From NCBI GenBank assembly GCA_034401135.1, contig JAWZSP010000002.1, positions 1,984,001 through 2,048,000 on the forward strand: a DNA stretch of 64,000 bases, given 5' to 3'. The DNA comes from Volutella citrinella. Taxonomy: Eukaryota > Ascomycota > Sordariomycetes > Hypocreales > Nectriaceae. The position numbers and the translations under genes are program-made. The notes below the pieces were generated by a model. That model was not told where the DNA came from. It made no database searches and saw nothing but the letters and a program-made list of their open reading frames with translations. This document shows positions 21,902 through 32,100 of the stretch, one piece after another. Position 1 is the stretch's first letter; each line of letters starts with the position of its first letter.

Positions 21902-22939
21902 ATGTCCGCCCCATACTGGATCTCGTCACAAGACTGGCACACTGCCGGCGAGCCCTTTCGAATCGTCGACAAGCTGCCCGCTGGCCATGTGCCCGAGGCC
22001 GAGACCGTTGCAAAGCGCCGGTTCGCCGTCATCGCAGCCCCTGGCCACCCCCTGGACGTGTTGCGGCAGTCGCTCTGCCACGAGCCGCGGGGGCACGCCG
22101 ACATGTATGGCGGCTTCATCACCCCCCCTGACGACCCTGGTGCTCATTTCGGCGTCCTCTTCTGGCACAAGGATGGCTTCTCTACTGCCTGTGGCCACGG
22201 CACCATTGCCCTCGGATACTGGGCAGTCAACAACGGACTCGTCAAGGCCCCTGAAGGCGACGGCGTGGTGGATGTCGTCATCGATGTTCCCTCTGGACGT
22301 GTTGTTGCCAGTATGAACTTCGAGGCCGGCAAAGTGGTGCATGCAGACTTCACCAACGTCCTGAGTTATCAGCTGGCCAAGGACCTGACCGTCGAGATTC
22401 CCTCCCTGGCCACCAGAGTCAAGGTCGGGCTTGCATTCAGTGGTGCCGTCTACGCCACCCTCGACGCCGCCCAGCTCGGCCTCTCTGTCGAGCCCGGCCG
22501 AGTCAACGACTTCATCAGCCTGGGGCGAGAAATCAAGCGCCAGCTGCTGGGTGTTTCCCAGCACGGCACCTACGAGCTATACGGCGTCATCTTCTACAAC
22601 GAGGAGGGCGACGCGGAGAACGAGGCCGATGCAGTGAGGCAGAGGAACGTCACCGTCTTTGCCGACGGCCAGATTGACCGCTCCCCGTGTGGCTCCGGGA
22701 CCTGCTCGCGACTGGCGGTTCTTTTGGCCGAGGGCAGACTGGGAGCTGGTCGATCAAGACTCATCCACCGGTCCATCATTTCCACAAAATTTGAGGCTAC
22801 CGTCTTGTCTGAAGAGGAGAGCCCTAGCGACTTCCCCGGCTGCATTCCCCGTGTTCGAGGCGTGGCTGCTCTGGTTGGAAAGATGGAATTCTACGTTGAT
22901 CCTGCAGAGGATGTGTACCCAGGTTTCCTTTTGCGGTAG
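21902..22939 (+). CDS. Proline-racemase family, racemase / 4-hydroxyproline 2-epimerase type
   Basis: A single exon of 345 aa. The ATG at 21902 is chosen because the upstream in-frame opening begins only at a TTG. Catalytic residues are Cys97 in STACGHGTIALGYW and Cys263 in DRSPCGSG. The Cys/Cys pair is that of proline racemase and 4-hydroxyproline 2-epimerase, which invert the alpha carbon by a two-base mechanism; the dehydratase pair at 13646-14922 is Cys/Thr. The remaining enzymes of the D-hydroxyproline branch (D-amino-acid oxidase or dehydrogenase, deaminase, semialdehyde dehydrogenase) are not in this window. It shares a CCGA-rich promoter with the amino-acid permease and converges on the ketimine-reductase-like gene. 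Racemase versus epimerase cannot be settled from sequence alone. Confidence 0.9.
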   Translation: MSAPYWISSQDWHTAGEPFRIVDKLPAGHVPEAETVAKRRFAVIAAPGHPLDVLRQSLCHEPRGHADMYGGFITPPDDPGAHFGVLFWHKDGFSTACGHGTIALGYWAVNNGLVKAPEGDGVVDVVIDVPSGRVVASMNFEAGKVVHADFTNVLSYQLAKDLTVEIPSLATRVKVGLAFSGAVYATLDAAQLGLSVEPGRVNDFISLGREIKRQLLGVSQHGTYELYGVIFYNEEGDAENEADAVRQRNVTVFADGQIDRSPCGSGTCSRLAVLLAEGRLGAGRSRLIHRSIISTKFEATVLSEEESPSDFPGCIPRVRGVAALVGKMEFYVDPAEDVYPGFLLR

Positions 22940-23590
22940 ACAGCATGAAGCACAAGTGACGGAATATCAGTCTCCAAGTAGTAGAGTTGTGGAAATATAC
23001 ATTTACAATTCTATTGGCGTGTTTCTGGATCGCTGATTGTGAAGAAAATTGAATAAGAGGAACATTATACATGCTGTACACTATACAGCGGCATCTAGAT
23101 CCAACCATGGTCCGATATCCCCATGATGGCCCAATTGCGTATCTCTTGACAAGTTGCATGCTGTCATTGATTTCCCTCGTGTTGACAAGTTGCGACTCTC
23201 CAAGGATTAACACGAATGCCGATCCCAGCCGATATCAGTCGTCCAAAGCCTAAAAGTCGGTTTGTGGGGCCGACGTTTGGGAGGTGTCGGTTCGGGGTAC
23301 TGCAATATCGCTATCGCTATGTTTTCCCTCTAAGGGGTTGGGCCTGGTTGGCTGTGATCCAGCGTCATCGCAAGTCAATCAATCACAGGGCCGATTTGAT
23401 TCATGTTGGGGTCAATCAGGTTTGGCAGGTATCCTGACGTGTGTTCCAAGACTCGAGCTCACTGGGATATTCACAGATTTGCAAGTAGTGTTTGTCATAA
23501 ATACCGATGTATCAGCATGCTCAATACCGGCTCCTTACTGACAACTTTGAAACTTGATTCTTGTGGTTTTGTACTTGCAATTGCCCGACT
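22940..23590. other. Convergent intergenic region with CCGAT motifs
   Basis: No gene is visible between the two convergent stops. Around 23218-23300 there are several CCGAT/TCGG motifs like those in the neighbouring promoters (GCCGAT at 23218 and 23228), an unexpected place for promoter elements. Only short frames are present. Confidence 0.5.
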
Positions 23591-24694
23591 TTAAAAACTG
23601 TCTATAGTGGTGCCAATCTTCTTGGAGATGGCAAGGTCCATCAGATACTTTCCAACGGCAATGTCCATGATGCCGATGCCCACGCTCTTGTAAATGACAA
23701 ATCCCGTCTCCAGCCACTTCTGAAGCCCGGGGGAGGAAGAGGAACCCTGCGAAAGCAGAGACTGAATGTCTCCCACCTCACGCATCTTCTCTGGGCTGAT
23801 TCCCGAAGAAACCAGCTCGCCGGCCTCGTCCAGGCAGCCCGCACGGCTGTCGACCGCGATAGAGGCATCCCAGACCTGGGATGCAAAGGGCCCGGATGGA
23901 TCAGCGACCGACTTGATGAGCTCGGGGTCGATCTCGGCCATGTCTAGACGGTAGGACCCAATGGCGCCAAAGTATCGCGTCTTCCTGCGAGCTTCCTCCG
24001 TCGTCAACCACGACGCAGGGAACAATGGAGACGTGCTGGGCGTCGTGAAGAAGATGACGTCCGCAGCCACTACTCGCTCTTGCAGCGCATCTTGGGATTC
24101 GAGCGCCGTCAAGCTAATGTGAGATGGCAACCCTGCCTCAGTCAGGCTCTGGATCAGGTCTCGGGTCCTCTCAGCCGAGCGATTTACAATGGTGACCCTC
24201 CGGATGTCCTTGCCACGCAGCAGCGCAGCGAGCCTAACGTGCCAGTATGCCTGCTTTCCAGCGCCAAACACCAGAATGTCCTCCGTGGCCTCTCGGAAAC
24301 GGTACAGGATCATGGACCCCAGGGCTGTGCGGAAGGCCGTCAGCTCGGCGGCGTTGAGGGTGCCAATCGCGTTCCCGAGTGCGTCGCAGATGGTGAGCGC
24401 GCTCCGCAGGCCCGGCGGCGGTTTCGTGTTGGGTGGGAGGGTCGCAGGGTCCACGGACGGCGCGATTCCGACAATCTTGACGCCGAGGTGCTGCTGCGTC
24501 GTCGCGGGCATGAACAGGCTGACTTGGCCGCCGCGGTTGACGACGGCGCGGTGAGGCTGGTACTGGCCTTCATTGCCAGTCGAGTACTGAAGCAGTGCCT
24601 CCTCTAGCACCCGCGTCACGTCGGTGATCTGGTCGGGGGTGAACTCTCGAAAGAGCTGTTTGATGTTGTCGTCGGACAGGACGGTGAAGGCCAT
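23591..24694 (-). CDS. Ornithine cyclodeaminase / mu-crystallin family (ketimine reductase-like)
   Basis: A single exon of 367 aa; the ATG at 24694 (MAFTVLSDDNIKQL) is preferred to the longer frame that begins at a TTG. Family marks: GVKIVGI and the RSALTICDALGNAIGTLNAAELTA region in the substrate domain, then ILVFGAGKQAYWHVRLA, the GxGxQAxxH dinucleotide-binding motif. Members include ornithine cyclodeaminase, mammalian ketimine reductase (CRYM) and bacterial delta-1-pyrroline-2-carboxylate reductase (LhpI). Next to a Cys/Thr hydroxyproline dehydratase, the last is most attractive: NAD(P)H reduction of pyrroline-2-carboxylate to L-proline. Ornithine cyclodeaminase or lysine-derived ketimine activity cannot be excluded. 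It converges on the racemase, and its start region carries the same CCGA motifs as the permease/racemase promoter. Confidence 0.88.
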   Translation of the reverse strand: MAFTVLSDDNIKQLFREFTPDQITDVTRVLEEALLQYSTGNEGQYQPHRAVVNRGGQVSLFMPATTQQHLGVKIVGIAPSVDPATLPPNTKPPPGLRSALTICDALGNAIGTLNAAELTAFRTALGSMILYRFREATEDILVFGAGKQAYWHVRLAALLRGKDIRRVTIVNRSAERTRDLIQSLTEAGLPSHISLTALESQDALQERVVAADVIFFTTPSTSPLFPASWLTTEEARRKTRYFGAIGSYRLDMAEIDPELIKSVADPSGPFASQVWDASIAVDSRAGCLDEAGELVSSGISPEKMREVGDIQSLLSQGSSSSPGLQKWLETGFVIYKSVGIGIMDIAVGKYLMDLAISKKIGTTIDSF

Positions 24695-24829
24695 TTTCGG
24701 ATGACGTCGTTTGACAGGCGGCAGAGGGATGGGGAACAAGGGAATTGGCCTGATGTGCCTGTATCGTCAATCTTGTATCAAACACGGGCCCATCTGACAA
24801 AGAGGTAACCAGATCCAAGGTGGACATGG

Positions 24830-24905
24830 TCGGCCAACGGGGCCGATGGCAGCCGATGAAGCCACTGAGGTCAATCAGCAGCCCCACCACACCGACATCG
24901 GCCGG
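24830..24905. promoter_or_regulatory. CCGA/TCGGC-rich promoter of the ketimine-reductase-like gene
   Basis: TCGGCC (24830-24835), GCCGATGGCAGCCGA (24842-24856) and TCGGCCGG (24898-24905) lie 136-211 bp upstream of the start at 24694. The ten bases GCCGATGGCA are shared with the permease/racemase promoter at 21736. Confidence 0.5.
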
Positions 24906-25009
24906 TTATCGTCGCCATATGGTCCAATGCAGAAGGTCTCCGCGAGGATAGGATAGCATTGAGTTCTAGATATGACATGTTCCCGATCATAGCCAACGCT
25001 ATCCCGGAT

Positions 25010-27665
25010 CTAAGCGGGCACCATGAAATCCTCCACCTGGAGCTCCTCGGCCAGATTCATCAACTCAGTCGGTGACACGGCGAACCCGCCATGCACGCCC
25101 AACAGGCCCCACGGAGACACTTCGTTGTGAGGCTCCAACACTTCTTCCATCTGTAATTGCTGCAGCATGCTTGAGTGTGTGTCAGTTTCATTTTCCATCT
25201 CTTGATCCTGCTGCTGCCGCATAAAGCTCGTCATGATGTGCTCCAGTCGGCCAAACTCCCGTTTGCGCAGCGGCGCCGCCGGGCTCCCCCTCTCGCTCAT
25301 CGTGTCAAAGATGCGGTGGGCAGCCGCTAGCCACGACTTGTCCTCGATCAAGTCTGGCGACACGGCATCTATCACATAGAGAAGAAACGCAGAGGAAAAA
25401 GCAGTCTCCATCTGGAAGGGGAGAAAGCAGTCTAAGCAGGACGGTCAGAGTCAGAGTGCAGCCTCAACTGGTTTTGGGTGGATGGTCTTGGTCTTGGCTG
25501 TTACCTACCCAGCAAGTTTGTCCGCCCAAGAGCGTTCAAGGTCTTCAAAATGTTCAGAGCTGAATACACGCAAGATTGCAGCAATGACCGTATGGGCCCG
25601 CTCGGCAGTGAAACTCCCTCGTCGTTCTGCGCTAGTCGCCTCTGGAGGATGCACATAACCAGTGGCCGAGTTGTCAAGACTACACACTGGGGATGGGATG
25701 TCGGGTTAGGCGAGTAATGCTGGTTGAAAGGAGCACCAACTCACATGGTGATATGATAATAGCAATCTAGTTGCAGTCTTGGACGTATGGTTGGTTGTGA
25801 CTTGGTTCGTGGTGTCTAGGAAGGAACTCAGGTCTCGAGCCACCTCGGCGATGCTGCATAAAACAGACTGAGTATCCTTTATCAAAGTGCCGTCAAAGTT
25901 GCGGTCCACGCCATAGACTCCTATTTTTACCATGAGAAATATCCGAAGCAAGGGTTTCGTTTTGCGTCTCACCCGTGAGAATGGTTGTCGTCAGTCGCGA
26001 TAGGCGTATCTGAAACGTCAAGGACAGAGCATCGAAGGACGCCTCAAAGTGGCTGGGCAGTTTTGTGGTGATGTCTTCATCTCGTATTGAGCTTGTCGCC
26101 CCTATCAGGGTCCCAAACTCTCGGTCGATGATGTAAGACAGCCAAAACACGAAGCTACATCTCCTTGCATGCTGGGGGTCGACGTGGTCGGCAGGCATCT
26201 CTCGATGCCATCCCTCAATGACACCCAGGCGCAGGCCCTGGTTTATCTAACGTAACCAAGTAAGTACATGTAGCTGCTCCATCTCAAGGTTGGGCCCAAT
26301 AGAGGCACTTACTAGTTGGAAAGCCATCAGCCTCAGGTCCACAGCTTGCAGATATAGCGCTGCGAGACAAAGGGCTTCCACGGCGGCCAATGAAGTCCTC
26401 TCCAACGGTATCATGGTCGGGATCAAGGCCAGTCCCCTCGTGGCATATTCCATACCTGGCACCGCCCCTGGCACCCGAAAGTCGTTGAAAGCCTCCCCGA
26501 ATGCCAGAACGAGGAGGAACTGGGCAAACCAGTATCTGGAAAGCCTCGCTTCGGTGGCTGGGTCCTCGTAAAAGCGCTCCATGTGCTCTGAAAATCGCTC
26601 GTGGTCGACAATGAGGCCCAATGGCCCGAGGTGATACTGCACTGTCGCCAGTTGGAACCGGGCATAGTCCTGTGAAGGTATCCCGCTGACGTCTGGTTGT
26701 TCTTTTAACCCAACGGGAGTCCACGTTAGATCAATCGTCTCGATATCCCAGCTATTTGGTGGGGGTTCAATCTGGGGTAGGCGGCTTCCAATCAGCCCGA
26801 GAACCCGTCTGCAGAATGCCCACGATGACGTCGGACCGATGTACCCTTGGAATTCACCGTTAGCTTGATAAGTACTAGAGTTCAAGGGCCAATTTGAGAT
26901 GGATTGGGTATTAATGACAGCACACGTACAGTACTTCCCATGCGGGTCCAGGGCGAAGACCTCCCCAGTGTCGACCAGTGGGTTTCGATGGAACTCTGAT
27001 GGTGACGAGTCCGATGAGCTCCTCGATTCCTCTGTAGGCGGTCGAAGCGAGGATGCGTCTGATTTGCGGAACTTTGTCAGTAATGCTACGTCCTTGTCAT
27101 GACCAGGTCGTCTGATGCGACGCATGTAGCCAACTCACTCGGATCTTCTCGTCTGCGATGTCGAGCGGAGATGCCTGCCTCCCCACCCAAAGCGCCATAG
27201 CCGCCAACGGTGTTTGTGCGTACCGTGGAAGTAGGTGGCGAGAGAATATGTCGCCGTGGCACCTGCAAACTTGGCGGGGTGGGAGACAGCCCGGGCTCAT
27301 GTTGGCTACGAGCTGCTTCCTCGGCACGTTCTTCCAGCTCTTGAAGATAGCTGTACAGCGTCAAAAAAAAAAAAAAACCCCCCGATTTGAACACTCGCTA
27401 ATAGTGCCATACATACCTCTGCGAGACTGTGACCCTAGCGTCCTCAGCCCTAAAGATGCAAGTCTCCCGCTTTCTCTGGCACCGGGTACAGGGGTGTTGG
27501 CCAGAGCAGCGGACCTTCATGGCGTGACACCTTGTGCACCTGTGAATCGAATCGAATCGAGATTAGTGCCACGCCCTGCAGCGTATTCGGGGGCGCTCGG
27601 CCTGCCACTTACGCCTGGAGGCATCTTCTGTTGGCCCTTTGGAAGCTGCTGTTTGCTCGGGGCAT
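25010..27665 (-). CDS. Zn2Cys6 transcription factor (Fungal_trans type), TF2, nine exons
   Basis: Exons 27665-27613, 27539-27417, 27350-27139, 27058-26930, 26845-26313, 26246-25973, 25920-25745, 25686-25509 and 25431-25010 sum to 699 aa in one frame. The zinc cluster CTRCHAMKVRC-SGQHPC-TRCQRKRETC (CX2CX6CX5CX2CX6C) begins at the first junction. A leucine-rich coiled-coil linker follows (SYLQELEERAEEAA). The middle domain holds the usual fungal regulator landmarks: YIGPTSSWAF, LGVIEGWHRE, then FWLSYIIDRE. One intron (26929-26846, GTACGT with a GCTAAC branch) is in frame and stop-free, so a naive frame would miss it. A run of 15 T lies in intron 2. Next to the permease/racemase/ketimine reductase group, it is the likely regulator of that half. 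Confidence 0.9.
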
Positions 27666-28254
27666 GTTGCGGCGTTGCCGATTTCTCCTTCTCGGCTAGA
27701 CAGGCCGACCACGTTCTAGCGGGATTGCTCCTGTGGATGCCGGTCCAGTGGTCGATGGAGGATGATGGGCGAGTGGTCACACAGATTCAGGTCCTGGGCC
27801 TCGTTAGTAAAAGAAACCCCAGTCGGCATCGCATCGCCCAATCCCTGTGGAAGCAGGTCCACGTCTGTTATGACCTTGAACCTAAATGCGTGGATATGCA
27901 CTTATCAGGCTCGGCCCAGCCGCACTGATCTACACCCCTAAATATTCTAATACCACGTAGCCGAGCCTGCTAACCTCGATCCGTGATAGTGGCTTGGCAA
28001 AGCCTCTTCAATGCTGCTCCTCGACAGAGTCATTCAAGACTGGATAAGTATGGAGATAGGTACACATCAGTTGTACTCATCAGACTGAAGGCAATCGAGA
28101 AGGTAAAGTATTTCATTATCACCAATTGGTGAGAATATCGCCATCTTAAATCCTAAACTTGCTACGTAATCCGCCATTAAGTTTCTTGAACGTTCGTCAG
28201 TTCATTAACAGCCATGCCACCTCCCAGCAGCCTGGCTCAAGCACAAGGCTGCGC
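27666..28254. other. Intergenic, no gene seen
   Basis: Upstream region of TF2 and 3' flank of the secreted protein. Only short frames; no RNA gene recognised. Confidence 0.5.
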
Positions 28255-29127
28255 TTACTTGCACTGCATGCACTTCTGGTCGTAAAAGACCCAACCCGAG
28301 TTGTCGCCGTTGGGAACAAGCTCAGCGACAGACTTGTCGTAGTAGAAGCAAGAGCCGCCGCTGGCCTCGGGCTTGTAGGCAAAGGCGACGCAGCTGTCGG
28401 TGAACTCGCAGACGCGCGAGCAGTGCTCCTTGCTCTTGACGGCGACGGGTCCGGTGTTGCCGTTCATAGCGTTGGTAGAGACGGTGCCCTTGGAGCCGCA
28501 CTTTGTGGTGTCGGCGGCGGCGGCGAAGCAGTCCTTGTCGGACCAGAACCAGTAGCCGTTGGGCGTCTTCTTGAGGTCGAGGTCCTTGGCCTCGGCCTTG
28601 TACAGGCGGCACGACTTGGTCTCGGTGCTGTACGTGACCGACTTGCACTCATCCTCGCGCTTGCAGCGGTCCAGGCAGCCCTGGTGCGTGTAGCCGCCAA
28701 GGGGCTTCCACTCCTTGGTGGCGCTGGCCTTCCACGCCTTGAGGCTACAGATAGAGGCGCTGCTGACCTCTTGAACCTTGCACTCGACGGCGGGAGTCTC
28801 AGTGGGGTTGGCCGTCGAGCAGCCGGCGTCGTAGTAGAGCACCTTGTAAGTGCCGATCTGCACGTCGAGGCCGACCAGGTCCTTGTCGAAGAGGCGGCAC
28901 AGCTGGCGGTCTGTCTCCCAGCCGACAGACTTGCAGCCACCAGTCTCCTTGCACTTGAGGATGCAGAGAGTCAGGTCGGCGAGCTTGTGGGTGCCCGTGG
29001 CAGTGCCGCCCTGCTGCCAGCCGCCGATGCCACAGTTGGTGGCGCCGAACTTGGGGGCATCACGCTGGGCGGCGACACCCTGAGAGAGGGCGGCCAGGAA
29101 GGTAACGGCAGTGGTGAGGGAGATCAT
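28255..29127 (-). CDS. Secreted cysteine-rich protein with three PAN/Apple-like repeats
   Basis: A single exon of 290 aa with a signal peptide (MISLTTAVTFLAALSQGVAA). The mature protein consists of three repeats of about 75-80 residues (roughly 32-103, 126-200, 207-287). Each starts with a Cys, has a helix-like CxxxC segment (LCILKCKE, GCLDRCKR, HCSRVCEF) followed by CKSVGW/CKSVTY/CVAFAY, then a Cys-containing strand (LCRLFDKD, SCRLYKAE, SCFYYDKS), and ends with an aromatic-x-Cys. This fits the PAN/Apple fold, which binds carbohydrates or proteins. No enzymatic motif. It could be a wall-associated or effector-type protein. A TATAAA box lies about 105 bp upstream. The opposite strand carries a 327-codon shadow frame. 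Confidence 0.8.
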   Translation of the reverse strand: MISLTTAVTFLAALSQGVAAQRDAPKFGATNCGIGGWQQGGTATGTHKLADLTLCILKCKETGGCKSVGWETDRQLCRLFDKDLVGLDVQIGTYKVLYYDAGCSTANPTETPAVECKVQEVSSASICSLKAWKASATKEWKPLGGYTHQGCLDRCKREDECKSVTYSTETKSCRLYKAEAKDLDLKKTPNGYWFWSDKDCFAAAADTTKCGSKGTVSTNAMNGNTGPVAVKSKEHCSRVCEFTDSCVAFAYKPEASGGSCFYYDKSVAELVPNGDNSGWVFYDQKCMQCK

Positions 29128-32100
29128 CTTGACGAGAAGTGATGAGGGTGAGGCTGTCTTGTCTGCAGTTGTCTGAGAGTGGACTGGAGAGGTGGGAGAA
29201 GCAGATGGATCCGACGGCGGAAGAAGCTACTTTATACACAATGCCTCACAGGCTCCTCAACACAACGAGTAAACATGGGCCACGGGTAGAGAGCGGAAAC
29301 ATGACAATACCGGTGTTGTGGCTCGACAGCAGTCACTAGCAACGCCTAACTGGCCGCCAATCACGATAGATCCCCCTTGGCACGCAATAGTCCGGTGAGC
29401 CACAGCGCCATCCAACCCGCTAATCGGCAATATTCACAGAAGCGTGGTCTGAGTCCCAGGCATTGGGATTCTGGAGCACTGTGCTGCCGTGGCATGAGCT
29501 TGGCAAGATTACCATGGGGCCGGGTCTGGTATTTGTGCTGGCATCCAGGAGTGGACAATCAGCAATTAACCACTCCGCTATTTTATCGGCCGCCTACCGA
29601 GCTGCCAACCGATTGAGCGCTACTTTTGGCCAGACAGCACGCGGTTGCAACGATAGAGTCGCGACGGCGTTTCGATAGCCTCAAGCCACGGGCTGCTCTG
29701 CCGGTCCCCACCGCATCAGCCCGCAGCTGAAGGGCATCAGCTGGAGGGCTGCCAAGCCGCATTATTGGCAGACCATTCAGGTACCGGACCGTTGATGCCC
29801 TCAGCCTTTGATGCGTTGTCTGCCAGGTGGGCGGCGGAAGGATCAACAAGGTACCGAGAGTTGTGGCCTCATTCCCCGGATGCCAAGCGGCTTGTACGAG
29901 TCTAAGGCAATGAGAGCCAGCGCTAAGGCTTCCCCAGCCTTTAAAGACACACGGCCCATTGGCGGGTTTGGACCAAAGACTTGGGTCAAATCAACCGTCT
30001 TTTGTTGGTCGCTGTTAGTGCAGTGAGCTGGACAAACTCCAGCTGTTCCCCGGAGCCAGTGCCAGCGCATCTGCTTCGCTCCCCCTGAGCTACCGTTGTT
30101 GCTATTTCTTGATTCAGACAAGCAGCAACTTTTAGCTCAGTTGAAGCTGACAGGAAAACATCACATGAGGGGGCGCATGAAGAATAACCATAACCGCAAC
30201 AGAGTAATATGGCGCCGCCACTCCGGTGCCACATCATTGCGCCTGCGGGTCGCTGACGGCGGAGGCGATGGCCCGGTGGCTGCAGTCATCCCATGTTAAA
30301 CCCGAGGGCCCGAGAGCCCGATGTTCTCACAGCCAGGGACAGAGAGAACATGACGGCACATGAACAGTCCGATTTCCTTGATGCCGCTCATCATCAGACT
30401 ATAGCAGTCCAGCATGTGTATTGAAAGTCAAAGAAGAATGATTTTGGGCTCTGAGGAAACAAACGCCGAATACGTTGATGCCCAGCATCTCCCTCTGTTC
30501 TTCTTTGATTTCATTGCGCTCTCGGCCGGCTTTGGCGCCATTACATTTAGGGGTGCCCCGGGAGGCTTTTTGGTGCATAACCCAATAGCCACCCTCCAGC
30601 CACGGGTGCCGTTTGACGACAGAGGTGAACAGCATTCAAAGCGTATGTTTGAAAACCAATATTGAAGCCAAGAGTGCTGAAAGGAAGACGTCCTGGATCC
30701 TCACTCACACGAGGTCGCTTTGGAGCGGGTTACCCTGTGGCGGTCTACCATCCTTGGGGGAATCCTCCACGCCAACAAAAGGCTGCATGCCCAGCCAGCA
30801 ACGTGGCTCAGGCATCCGGTTGGTTGGTCTGAACCAGCAAGCTATTGATTGCACTGTTGTCGTCTAGCACTGCTTGGGGATGCCAAGATCTGTCCCTTTT
30901 CCAGCCTTCGTGAGGAGCCTCTCCCAAGTACGAATAGCCACTTTCCAGTGTATTAGCTCTAGTTTGAGCTGGCCAAGACATTAGTGCAGGCGGCCATTGA
31001 TGCTGGCCTCTTTCAGCTCAGTCAAAGTTCCGCCTAATACGCAGCTAGGAGATTTCCCCTCACTTCAGGTCAGACTATCACATTGGGCATAGCGGATGCA
31101 TCTTTGCAGGCAACAGGACTGCATCACTCACACCGGTGACCGACGTGAGATGGTTAAAGTAGTCTCTGCTGTCGTTGCGGTCCTGTTGAGCTCCGGCGAG
31201 TAAGACACTTCCCTAGACTGCATGTCATGAATGTTTCTCCTTGGACCGGCGGCTGAGTTGGATGCCATTCGGTTTGTGCGTAGGCTCTGGCCTTGCCTTG
31301 GGCAACGAACGGAGAGTGGGTGGGTATCTCGATCTAGGGTAGCCTGTTCCTGTAGCTTTGGTTTGATAGGGCTGCAATATGGACATGGATCCAAGCGCTT
31401 CGAGACATTATCAAAGGATAGGTGCCAGGACATGGATGTAAGTCGTCTCTTACCTAAGGAGACGAAATCTGAAGGCCTTGGTTTTCTTTCTAGCTGATCT
31501 GTGTCATTTTCAAGGCCATGGCTACATATGCCACACTTTACTGTTTTTGGATCACAAGGTTGTGGCCCAGTCTTGCATTGCTAGAAGACTACTCGGCTTT
31601 AGCACTAACCTGCTGGACTTGATAGGATGACCAAGGCCGATAGCAGGGGCTGGAAGTGGACATCTGACCAACGGCAAGCCGGAATTTACAGCAATAGCGG
31701 GCTCATACAGTGCCTTTGGTAGTGGGCGGCCCAAAGTACATCCATGGTTTGGTCGCATACGCCGTAGACACTCGACAAATTCGCTCGCTCAGCTTAGCCG
31801 CTCCTAACCCCCACGGAGAGCCTCAGAAAAAGCAACTTCCTGTAATTATAACTGGCTAGCTTTGTTTCTTGAAGACGAAATGGGGCACTGAGTTGTGCGA
31901 ATTTGTCGAGTTTCCACGGTATCATCCATGTCTGCTCCTCGGAACCCAACGGGTAGGGACAGCCCGTGGCAGCCGTGACGGAATAGTTACTGGCCTGGCT
32001 TTGATTGCTAATACAGGCATTGAGCATTATTAATAAAGGCAAGGCCGTTGTGTGCGATATGTTCTTCCGATATAGTTTGAAGTAATTAATATTGCCCGAT

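Noticed and set aside
21926..22564. 212-codon minus-strand frame in the racemase gene
   Set aside because: Antisense shadow of a gene with clear catalytic motifs.
28159..29142. 327-codon plus-strand frame opposite the PAN-like protein
   Set aside because: Leu/Ala/Gly/Val low-complexity translation, antisense to a frame with signal peptide and ordered cysteine repeats.
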